Part shown: one piece after another, positions 54,749-64,000 of the stretch
Layout of the letters: the number at the start of each line of letters is the position of its first letter
Position numbering within the stretch: the first letter of the stretch is position 1
Notes under the pieces: generated by a model
Seen by the model: the letters and a program-made list of their open reading frames with translations, nothing else
The model's database searches: none
What the model was told of the DNA's origin: nothing
Translations under genes and position numbers: made by a program
From: Streptomyces sp. SCSIO 30461
Lineage (GTDB): Bacteria; Actinomycetota; Actinomycetes; Streptomycetales; Streptomycetaceae
Direction of reading: 5' to 3'
Length of the DNA stretch: 64,000 nucleotides
NCBI RefSeq assembly: GCF_037023745.1
Contig: NZ_CP146101.1
Coordinates: 4,890,001-4,954,000 of the forward strand

Positions 54749-55582
54749 TCACACGCCCCGCTGGCTCGAGTAGAAGACCAGCCGGTACTTGCCGATCTGG
54801 ACCTCGTCACCGTTCGACAGCAGGACCGAGTCGATCGGCTCCCGGTTGACATAGGTACCGTTCAGGCTGCCGACGTCGGTGACGGTGAAGCTGCCGTCAG
54901 GCGTCCTGCGGAACTCCACATGCCGCCGGGACACGGTGAAGTCGTCCAGGAAGATGTCGCTCTGCGGATGCCGGCCCGCCGTGGTGAGCTCACCGTCCAG
55001 CAGGAAGCGGCTACCGGAGTTCGGCCCACGCCGTACCACCAGCAGCGCCGAGCCCATGGGCAGCGCGTCGACCGCGGCCTGCGCCTCGGGCGACAGCGAG
55101 GGAACGGCGGTCTGGCCCGTCACCTCGGCGTCGTATGCCTCGAGACCCGAGATGGAGATGGTCGACGTGGTCTCCGCCGCGCGCTCCGCCTGAGCCCCGG
55201 CCCGCAGCGGTGCCCCGCAGTTCGAGCAGAAACGGCTGGTCTCGGCGTTGCGGTGCCCGCACCGCGTACATACCGGCATGGACGGATCCTCCTGCCGCGG
55301 CTGCCCCGCGGGGGCCTGTGAGGCGTACGGATCCGAGGGAAACCCTCCACCCGTACTTGAGGTTGACGGTTCTCCGAAACCTATGCGGCCGGGACCGGCA
55401 GGGTCAACACCAGACGCGCCTTGGCCGCCCGGAATGTCACCGGCTCCACCGGGGGCCTCGTCCCGGAACAGCGGACGCTCGCCCTCCTGCTCCGCCTCCT
55501 GGCCATGGCGCGGTGCACGATGACGGGCGGAGCCGCCGTCCTCGCGTGCGCTCTTGCCGAACAACTTCGCAAACAACTTCAC
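54749..55582 (-). CDS. GarA-like FHA-domain protein with zinc ribbon
   Basis: The 277-residue protein has a basic N-terminal segment (MKLFAKLFGK), a zinc ribbon (Cys 105, 108, 119, 122 in CTRCGH and CSNCG), a kinase-target motif ETTST at 137-141 and a C-terminal FHA domain (GRHPQSDIFLDDFTVSRRHV, DVGSLNGTYVN). GarA, its mycobacterial counterpart (Rv1827), is phosphorylated at the ETT motif by PknB/PknG and controls glutamate metabolism. The same phospho-switch is inferred here. It is longer than GarA because of the N-terminal half. Confidence 0.9.
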   Translation of the reverse strand: MKLFAKLFGKSAREDGGSARHRAPRHGQEAEQEGERPLFRDEAPGGAGDIPGGQGASGVDPAGPGRIGFGEPSTSSTGGGFPSDPYASQAPAGQPRQEDPSMPVCTRCGHRNAETSRFCSNCGAPLRAGAQAERAAETTSTISISGLEAYDAEVTGQTAVPSLSPEAQAAVDALPMGSALLVVRRGPNSGSRFLLDGELTTAGRHPQSDIFLDDFTVSRRHVEFRRTPDGSFTVTDVGSLNGTYVNREPIDSVLLSNGDEVQIGKYRLVFYSSQRGV

Positions 55583-55768
55583 GGGCGATTCCCCTTGACC
55601 GAAACAGACCCGCCCGTAAGGCAGGAATCCCGATTGACCACGCCTGCCGACCCGGACAACTTCACAACGTCCGTACCCTCCGGACAGTTTCCACCACTCA
55701 GCACCCTTACGATGCGCCGACCCCCCGCAACCTCATGCCCTTGTCCGGTCCCCTCATGCTCTCCCGTC

Positions 55769-56713
55769 TCATGAAGAGGACGACTGAGCGTAGTCAGGCC
55801 GTTCCACCGATCGCAAGGCGTCCACAACGATCTTCTCCGACCGGGTCACCGTAGCCGTGGCCTGCTCCTTTTCCAGGGTCTGAACCACGCCTCCGGGGAT
55901 GTTCAACGCCGGTTCGAGGTCCTGCGGCTTGCCGATGACCCTGAACTCGTACGGAGCACTGATCTTCGTCCCGTCGATCCGGATGTCGCCACCGCTGCCG
56001 GAGAAGTAGGTGTCGGCGACCACCCGGACGTCGTTGATCTGGACAGCCTCGGCGCCCGCGGCGCGCAGCTCCTGGATGGCGTCCAGCAGCATGTCAGGCT
56101 CCACGGCTCCGGCATTGTCGATCGTCAGGGTGATGCCCGGGCCCTCAGCCTTCACCGTACCGGCGAGAATCCCCAGCTGACGCTCCTTTTCCTGGGTCTG
56201 ACGACGCGCCTCCTCGGCCTGGTCCGAACTGGTCTCCAGCTCGGTCCGCTGGTCCTCGAGACGCTGCTTCTCATCTTCCAGACGCTTGGTTCGGTCATCG
56301 AGTTCATCGAGGATGCGAATGAGATCCTCCTGGCGCGCTCCCCGCAGGGCGCTGTTGTCACTCGTGGACTGGACCTGGATGGCCAGACCGAGCCCCAGGA
56401 CGAACAGCAGCAGCGCGACCACCAGTTGCGCGCGCGTGACACGCGGCGGCCACAGGCCGGCGATCAGCCGCTGACGGCCGGTCATCTCTGCATCGGTGGG
56501 AGTGCCCGGCTCCTCCGCGGCCTCCGGACCATCGGCGCTCTCGGGCACATCAGCGGCCCGCGCCGGACTCACCGGCTCGTGGGCGCTCTCAGGCCCGGGC
56601 TGCCCAGCTCTCCCGGTGCTCGCTACGCGGTCGGCGCTCTCGGGGTGCTTGTGGCGCTCGCGGTTCCCAGGGTGCCCGTGGTTCTCGGGGTGCTCGGCGT
56701 TCCGCGCGGTCAT
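55769..56713 (-). CDS. DUF881-family membrane protein
   Basis: The 314-residue protein has a long charged cytoplasmic head, one span (LVVALLLFVLGLGLAIQV), a coiled coil (LDELDDRTKRLEDEKQRLED) and a DUF881 domain (GPGITLTIDNAG, AEAVQINDVRVVADTYFSGS). DUF881 proteins sit next to FtsR and small basic protein genes in actinobacteria and are thought to have an envelope or cell-division role. AGGAG precedes ATG 56713; ATG 56731 is an alternative. Confidence 0.88.
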   Translation of the reverse strand: MTARNAEHPENHGHPGNRERHKHPESADRVASTGRAGQPGPESAHEPVSPARAADVPESADGPEAAEEPGTPTDAEMTGRQRLIAGLWPPRVTRAQLVVALLLFVLGLGLAIQVQSTSDNSALRGARQEDLIRILDELDDRTKRLEDEKQRLEDQRTELETSSDQAEEARRQTQEKERQLGILAGTVKAEGPGITLTIDNAGAVEPDMLLDAIQELRAAGAEAVQINDVRVVADTYFSGSGGDIRIDGTKISAPYEFRVIGKPQDLEPALNIPGGVVQTLEKEQATATVTRSEKIVVDALRSVERPDYAQSSSS

Positions 56714-56736
56714 CGGCTCGTGCTCCTGCATCGGTC

Positions 56737-57069
56737 TCACGCCCGGAAGACATGGCGGCGGATGGCAGCCGCGTTGGAGAAGATCCGGATACCCAGCACC
56801 ACCACCACACCCGTCGACAGCTGGGCACCGACGCCCAGCTTGTCGCCGAGGAACACGATCAGGGCGGCGACCACGACGTTCGACAGGAAGGAGACCACGA
56901 AGACCTTGTCGACGAAGATCCCGTCGAGCATGGCGCGCAGACCGCCGAATACCGCGTCCAGGGCCGCGACCACGGCGATCGGCAGGTAGGGCTCGACCAC
57001 CGCCGGTACTTCGGGGCGGAGCAACAGTCCCGCCACGACTCCCACGACGAGGCCCAGTACGGCGATCAC
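56737..57069 (-). CDS. sbp: small basic protein family (DUF1290) membrane protein
   Basis: The 110-residue protein has three spans (IAVLGLVVGVVAGLLL, the central DKVFVVSFLSNVVVAALIVF and a last span) and the conserved LDAVFGGLRAMLDGIFVDKV stretch. It is the typical partner of the two DUF881 proteins. Its GTG overlaps the stop codon of the upstream DUF881 gene by three bases within GTGA. Confidence 0.92.
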   Translation of the reverse strand: MIAVLGLVVGVVAGLLLRPEVPAVVEPYLPIAVVAALDAVFGGLRAMLDGIFVDKVFVVSFLSNVVVAALIVFLGDKLGVGAQLSTGVVVVLGIRIFSNAAAIRRHVFRA

Positions 57070-57998
57070 GATGTGCCCTTCCCTGTCTCTGAGTCTTCCG
57101 TGCCCGGACGCGTGCCTGCCCGGGCATCAGCGGTCCTCGGCTGTGCGGTACGCACTATCAGGCTCGGCGCAGCCGGCAGGCGCACCTCTTCCTGGGGAGA
57201 GATGGTGCTTCGGATGCCGAAGTTCTCTTCCAGCGCGTGCAGATACTGTCCGTCGACGCTGTCCTGGAAGACCGTCCCCAGCTTCTTGGCGTTCCCGACG
57301 GCCAGGACCGTGTAGGGCGGCACCAGCGGCTTGTTGTCGACCAGTATGGCGTCACCCGCCGCCCGGATCGCGGACAGGGCGGTCAGCCGCTGGCCGTTGA
57401 TGGCGACGGCCTCGGCACCCGACTCCCACAGGCCGTTCACGACGCGCTGCATGTCCCGGTCGCGTACTCGGCCCGTGTCGGAGAACCCGGAGCTCTCACG
57501 GGGCCCGCCGCCGTCGGCCTCGGTGCCCTTGGCGTCGTCCACGACGAGCTTGACCCCCGGACCGTGCACCTCCGTGTCGCCGGAAAGCAGACCGACCAGC
57601 TCGGCCCGGTCACCGCCGTGCTTCTCCAGCGCCTTGCGCTGCCGCTCCCCCACCTCGTCACGAAGGCGCTCCACATCGGCTTCGAGTGTGTCGGCGGCCG
57701 CCGTCTCGGCATCGATGCGGTCGATGAGCTCCTCACGCTCCTTCGCCACCACCGGTGCCGATATCCGCGCCTGAGCCGCGCCCAACGTCACCACAAGTGC
57801 GGCCAGCACCAGGCCCGCGGCAAGACCGAGCTTGGCCCGCAGCGGCTTCGACAGGACTGCGCCCTCCGCGTCCCTGCGAGCAGCCGCCTCCGCATAGCCG
57901 TCATCCAGGCTGTGGTCCATCACGTTGGTCAGCAGCGACATCGACGCATCAGGACGAGTTGGCGGGGCTGTGCTCCGAACGGGGGGCTGCTGCGGCAT
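57066..57998 (-). CDS. DUF881-family membrane protein
   Basis: The 310-residue protein has a cytoplasmic head with the conserved MSLLTNVMDHSLDDGYAEAA, one span (LGLAAGLVLAALVVTLGAAQ), a coiled coil and the DUF881 domain (GPGVKLVVDD, AEAVAINGQRLTALSAIR). Start 57998 gives the family-typical head; 58007 would add three residues. It is first in the DUF881-sbp-DUF881 trio, whose genes overlap or nearly touch. Confidence 0.88.
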   Translation of the reverse strand: MPQQPPVRSTAPPTRPDASMSLLTNVMDHSLDDGYAEAAARRDAEGAVLSKPLRAKLGLAAGLVLAALVVTLGAAQARISAPVVAKEREELIDRIDAETAAADTLEADVERLRDEVGERQRKALEKHGGDRAELVGLLSGDTEVHGPGVKLVVDDAKGTEADGGGPRESSGFSDTGRVRDRDMQRVVNGLWESGAEAVAINGQRLTALSAIRAAGDAILVDNKPLVPPYTVLAVGNAKKLGTVFQDSVDGQYLHALEENFGIRSTISPQEEVRLPAAPSLIVRTAQPRTADARAGTRPGTEDSETGKGTS

Positions 57999-58118
57999 GC
58001 CGCACATCGTCGCACGTCGCCCCCGCTACCGCCGAATGGCCCCACCTGTGTGCCGGAAGGCGTTCCTCGCCGCCGCCTTCCGGCACACAGCTGCCTGCCT
58101 GGGGCTACGGCAGCGGCT

Positions 58119-60614
58119 TCAGTTCCCGGCGCTCTCCACGACACGCGACCACTCGTCGAGCAGCGCCTGAGCAGAGGCGTCATCAGGGCCCTCGGCCCAC
58201 AGATGGGTGACGGCCTCAGCCGGGTCGGGCAGCACCATGACCCAGCGTCCGTCCGCCTCGACCACGCGCACTCCGTCGGTGGTGTCGACGGAACGGTCTC
58301 CCGCCGCCTCGACCACCCTGCGCATGACAAGCCCCTTGACCGCCCACGGGGTCGCCAGATCACGCTTCAGCACATGCGCCCGCGGAATCCGGGCGTCGAT
58401 CTGGCTGAGTGTGAGCTGAGTACGTGCGACCAGCCCCAGCAGCCGGACAAAGGCCGCCGTGCCGTCGAAGACGCTGCTGAACTCCGGGATGATGAACCCG
58501 CCACGTCCGTCTCCGCCGAAGATCGTGGAGTCCTCCCGGCAGACCCGGGTCAGGTCGTCGGGCGATGTCGTGGTCCATTCGACCTGGGTCCCGTGGTAGG
58601 CGGCGACCTGCTCGGCGATACGCGTCGTGGTCACCGGCAGCGCGACCCGCCCGCTGCGCCGCTCCGCGGCGACGAGGTCGAGCATCACGAGCAGGGCCCG
58701 GTCGTCCTCCACGATCCGGCCACGCTCGTCGACGAGCGACAGCCGCTCACCCACCGTGTCGAAGCGCACTCCGAAGGCGGCCCGAGCCGATGCGACGATC
58801 TCCCCGAGCCTCACCAGGCCTCTCCTGCGCGCGTCAGTGGTCTCGGTGGGCCGTGATTCGTCCAGCCCCGGGTTGATCGTCAGCGCGTCCACGCCGAGCC
58901 GACCGAGAAGGCTGGGAAGGACGAGGCCCGCACTTCCGTTCGATGCGTCGACAACGACCTTGAGGCCGGCGTCGGAGATCCCCGTCGTGTCGAGCTGCCG
59001 CAGCAGGGTGCCCGTGTACGAGTCGAAGACGCTGGCCGGGAAGGAAAGGTCACCGATCTCACCGGGGAAGGCCCTACGGTACTCCTGGCGTGCGTAGACC
59101 CGGTCCAGCTTGCGCTGCCCGGCCTGGGACAGGTCAGCCCCTCGCTCGTCGAAGAACATGATGTCCACGGAGTCGGGCACCCCGGGCGATGTGCGGATCA
59201 TGATTCCGCCGGCGCTGCCGCGCGCCGTCATCTGACGTGCCACGGGGAGCGGCACGTTCTCGAGGTCGCGTACGTCGATGGCGCTGGCCTGGAGCGCCGA
59301 GATGACAGCCCGCTTGAGTGCCCGCGCGCCACGGGAGTGGTCACGTGCCGTGGTGACGGTCGCGCCCTTCTTCAGGGTGGTGGCGTACGCGCCCGCGAGC
59401 CGCACGGCCAGTTCCGGGGTGATCTCCACGTTCAGGATCCCCGAGACTCCGCGGGCGCCGAACAGGTTCGCCTGGCCCCGCGACTCCCAGATCACGGAGG
59501 TGTTGACGAAGGCGCCCGCCTCGATCGTCTTGAACGGGTAGACCCGCACATTGCCCTGGACAATCGATTCCTCACCGATGAGGCACTCATCGCCGATCAC
59601 AGCGCCGTCCTCGATGCGCGCGGCCCGCATGATGTCGGTGTTCTTCCCGATCACACAGCCGCGCAGGTTGCTGTGCTGCCCGATGTAGACGTTGTCGTGG
59701 ATGACGGCTCTGTGGAGGAAAGCGCCGCTCTTGACCACGACGTTGGAGCCGACCACGGTATGCTCGCGGATTTCCACGTCCGCTTCCACCTTGGCGTAGT
59801 CGCCGACATACAAGGGCCCGCGGAGTACCGCGTCGGGGTGCACCTCGGCCCCCTCGGCGACCCATACGCCCGGGGAGATCTCGAAGCCATCGATATCCAC
59901 GTCGACCTTGCCTTCGAGAACGTCGGCTTGCGCCTTGACATAGCTCTCGTGGGTGCCGACGTCCTCCCAGTAGCCGTCCGCGATATAGCCGTAAATCGGC
60001 TTGCCTTCCTTCATGAGCTGCGGAAAGACATCGCCTGACCAGTCCACGGACACATCGGCTTCGACATAGTCGAAGACCTCGGGCTCCATGACGTAGATAC
60101 CGGTGTTCACGGTGTCGGAGAAGACCTGCCCCCAGGTGGGCTTCTCAAGAAACCTCTCAACCTTTCCGTGCTCGTCGACGATCGTGATGCCGAATTCCAA
60201 CGGGTTCGGCACACGCGTCAGACACACCGTGACCATCGCGCCCTTTTCCTTGTGGAAGGCGATGAGGTCGGTCAGGTCGAAGTCGGTGAGAGCGTCTCCG
60301 GAGATGACGAGGAACGCGTCGTCCTTGAGTGCGTCCTCGGCGTTCTTCACGCTCCCGGCAGTGCCGAGCGGCTTCTCCTCATGGGCGTAGGTGAGCTCCA
60401 TCCCCAGTTCTTCACCATCGTCGAAATAGTTCTTGACGAGGGATGCGAGGAACTGGACGGTTACGACGGTCTCAGTGAGCCCATGCCGCTTCAGCAGGCG
60501 CAGCACATGCTCCATGATCGGCCGGTTCACCACCGGCAGGAGCGGCTTGGGCATGCTCGAGGTCATGGGGCGAAGCCGTGTTCCTTCGCCACCAGCCATC
60601 ACGACGGCCTTCAT
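58119..60614 (-). CDS. mannose-1-phosphate guanylyltransferase-like protein with degenerate PMM/PGM module
   Basis: The 831-residue protein has an N-terminal nucleotidyltransferase ([45 protein letters not shown]), a left-handed beta helix (about residues 240-370) and a phosphohexomutase-like C-terminal half. In that half the usual TASHNP phosphoserine loop reads [10 protein letters not shown], and the DGDADR metal loop reads FDTVGERL, so mutase activity is unlikely. The N-terminal half should make a nucleotide sugar for cell-wall or glycan synthesis. A good AAGGAGG-like site lies before the ATG. Confidence 0.9.
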   Translation of the reverse strand: MKAVVMAGGEGTRLRPMTSSMPKPLLPVVNRPIMEHVLRLLKRHGLTETVVTVQFLASLVKNYFDDGEELGMELTYAHEEKPLGTAGSVKNAEDALKDDAFLVISGDALTDFDLTDLIAFHKEKGAMVTVCLTRVPNPLEFGITIVDEHGKVERFLEKPTWGQVFSDTVNTGIYVMEPEVFDYVEADVSVDWSGDVFPQLMKEGKPIYGYIADGYWEDVGTHESYVKAQADVLEGKVDVDIDGFEISPGVWVAEGAEVHPDAVLRGPLYVGDYAKVEADVEIREHTVVGSNVVVKSGAFLHRAVIHDNVYIGQHSNLRGCVIGKNTDIMRAARIEDGAVIGDECLIGEESIVQGNVRVYPFKTIEAGAFVNTSVIWESRGQANLFGARGVSGILNVEITPELAVRLAGAYATTLKKGATVTTARDHSRGARALKRAVISALQASAIDVRDLENVPLPVARQMTARGSAGGIMIRTSPGVPDSVDIMFFDERGADLSQAGQRKLDRVYARQEYRRAFPGEIGDLSFPASVFDSYTGTLLRQLDTTGISDAGLKVVVDASNGSAGLVLPSLLGRLGVDALTINPGLDESRPTETTDARRRGLVRLGEIVASARAAFGVRFDTVGERLSLVDERGRIVEDDRALLVMLDLVAAERRSGRVALPVTTTRIAEQVAAYHGTQVEWTTTSPDDLTRVCREDSTIFGGDGRGGFIIPEFSSVFDGTAAFVRLLGLVARTQLTLSQIDARIPRAHVLKRDLATPWAVKGLVMRRVVEAAGDRSVDTTDGVRVVEADGRWVMVLPDPAEAVTHLWAEGPDDASAQALLDEWSRVVESAGN

Positions 60615-60728
60615 GTCGGAAGCGTCCTCCTTGAAGAGACGACGGTCTAGCCGACTTCACCCATCCGGGCAGGCCCCTGTAGGTCTTGTACGGGCCGGCG
60701 GGATTCTGCACGACTCCGGGCAGATGGC

Positions 60729-61337
60729 TCAATCGGCCATGCGATCCGCCTTGACGAGTCGGCGGACCTGGACCACGTAGAGGATCCCTGCCCACCAATA
60801 CAGAGTTGTACCCCATCCAGCGAACGCCCATCCGAAAATCTGGGCAAGTGATGCAAGCCAGCTGTTTCCATCACTCAAGAGGAGCAATGGGAACGCGTAC
60901 ATCAGGTTGAAGGTTGCAGCTTTCCCGAGGAAGTTCACCTGCGGCGGGGGATACCCATGCCGGCGGAGGATTGCCACCATCACAAGCAGCATCACCTCTC
61001 TGGCCAGCAGGACCGCGGTAAGCCACAGCGGCAGGATCCCACGCCATGTGAGGCCCACGAGGGTGGAAAGAATGTAGAGACGGTCAGCAGCGGGATCGAG
61101 GATGCGCCCGAGGCTGCTGATCTGGTTCCAGCGACGGGCGAGCTTTCCGTCGAGGTAGTCGCTGATGCCGCTGAGCGCGAGCACGAGCAGTGCCCAGCCA
61201 TCGGCCTTCGGCCCCCCGAACTCGGGCAGGAGGATCAGCCACAGGAACAGCGGCACGCCGAGGAGGCGCGCCATGCTGAGAATGTTGGGGATGGTGAGCA
61301 CCCGGTCCGTCTGAACGCGAGTCTCCTGGACCTCCAC
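60729..61337 (-). CDS. CDP-alcohol phosphatidyltransferase
   Basis: The 202-residue protein has about six spans and the full CDP-alcohol transferase motif DYLDGKLARRWNQISSLGRI followed by LDPAADR (DGxxAR...GxxxDxxxD). It makes a phospholipid such as phosphatidylglycerol phosphate or cardiolipin from CDP-diacylglycerol; which one cannot be told. AGGAGG lies before the GTG. The gene follows the rRNA operon terminator on the same strand. Confidence 0.93.
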   Translation of the reverse strand: MEVQETRVQTDRVLTIPNILSMARLLGVPLFLWLILLPEFGGPKADGWALLVLALSGISDYLDGKLARRWNQISSLGRILDPAADRLYILSTLVGLTWRGILPLWLTAVLLAREVMLLVMVAILRRHGYPPPQVNFLGKAATFNLMYAFPLLLLSDGNSWLASLAQIFGWAFAGWGTTLYWWAGILYVVQVRRLVKADRMAD

Positions 61338-61420
61338 CCGGGGGCCTCCTGTGGTGAACGTGTCGATGATGCCCCTGACCTTACCTTCAGGCCTGGCGTG
61401 CCCGTAAAGAGGGGTAATGC

Positions 61421-61460
61421 AAAAAAGCCGTGACCCCGGACTATGTCCGGGGTCACGGCT
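61421..61460 (-). terminator. rho-independent terminator of the rRNA operon
   Basis: A perfect 15-bp stem (AGCCGTGACCCCGGA with TCCGGGGTCACGGCT) with a 5-base loop is followed on the minus strand by six T. It is the only classical U-tract terminator I saw in the window. Confidence 0.93.
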
Positions 61461-61469
61461 GAAGAATTG

Positions 61470-61587
61470 TTCGGCGGTGTCCTACTCTCCCACAGGGTCC
61501 CCCCTGCAGTACCATCGGCGCTGAAAGGCTTAGCTTCCGGGTTCGGAATGTAACCGGGCGTTTCCCTAACGCTATGACCACCGAAAC
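61470..61587 (-). rRNA. rrf: 5S ribosomal RNA
   Basis: On the minus strand it begins GTTTCGGTGGTCATAGCG, contains CCCGGTTACATTCCGAACCC and GAAGCTAAGCC, and ends GGACACCGCCGAAC. Length and motifs are those of actinobacterial 5S rRNA. The ends are set to within a few bases. Confidence 0.95.
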
Positions 61588-61670
61588 ACTATGAAGATAT
61601 CCAACACAAACCAGCAAACGGCCTGTTCGTTACTTCAGAACTAACACAGTGGACGCGAGCAACTGAGGAC

Positions 61671-64000
<2,330 letters not shown>

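Overview
The window looks like a chromosomal segment of a Streptomyces or a close relative. It has very high GC, GTG and even TTG starts, many 1-4 base start/stop overlaps, and a typically actinobacterial gene order at the right end: gcvP, PRC-barrel protein, dinB, MerR, DUF151 nuclease, ftsR, FHA protein, DUF881, small basic protein, DUF881, nucleotidyltransferase, CDP-alcohol phosphatidyltransferase. It finishes inside a ribosomal RNA operon read leftward (5S, then the 3' three quarters of 23S).

Layout. 1-3 kb: the end of a MurJ-like flippase gene overlapping an ECF-type sigma factor gene and a single-span membrane protein gene. 3-31 kb: an accessory metal-handling region, most simply read as copper resistance. 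It holds three small His-containing DUF6153-like exported proteins, an LpqS-like protein followed by a CysK2-like enzyme and an MFS transporter (the order of the copper-controlled lpqS-cysK2-Rv0849 genes of Mycobacterium tuberculosis), a DUF305 lipoprotein, a BlaI-type repressor with an M56 membrane protease, an L,D-transpeptidase lipoprotein, a CopC-like membrane protein (broken), a CPxC membrane protein, Lnt, Lgt, a cupredoxin lipoprotein, an 18-cysteine four-helix copper-storage protein, a two-component system, a multicopper oxidase, a PspA/PspAA/PspAB envelope-stress set with a gutted htpX, a CopA fragment and a Rieske lipoprotein. This region is rich in debris: frameshifted genes and truncated pieces of DUF3105, DUF1326, multicopper oxidase, MFS, GalT and P-type ATPase genes.

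The most interesting idea is that lipoprotein maturation (Lgt, Lnt), peptidoglycan L,D-crosslinking and copper proteins are under common control. Similar TTAG/CTAA dyads lie on the promoters of the L,D-transpeptidase, the CPxC-lnt pair and lgt, and a BlaI-type repressor with its protease partner is encoded just upstream. Several genes here (two DUF6153-like genes and lgt) have a -10 box ending exactly 7 bases before the start codon, which points to leaderless transcripts.

31-47 kb: ordinary accessory metabolism and regulation. It includes an isochorismatase-fold protein, FMN-barrel proteins, a LysR/EamA divergent pair, a MocR/FMN-barrel divergent pair with a clear operator, two more EamA exporters, a Clp-N protein, SRPBCC, a His-rich PadR regulator, an FGE-fold protein, VOC, PhzF, a CPBP protease, a GCS2-type ligase and a DUF5999 protein. 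47-61.4 kb: the conserved block named above, with a glycine riboswitch in front of gcvP. 61.4-64 kb: rRNA.
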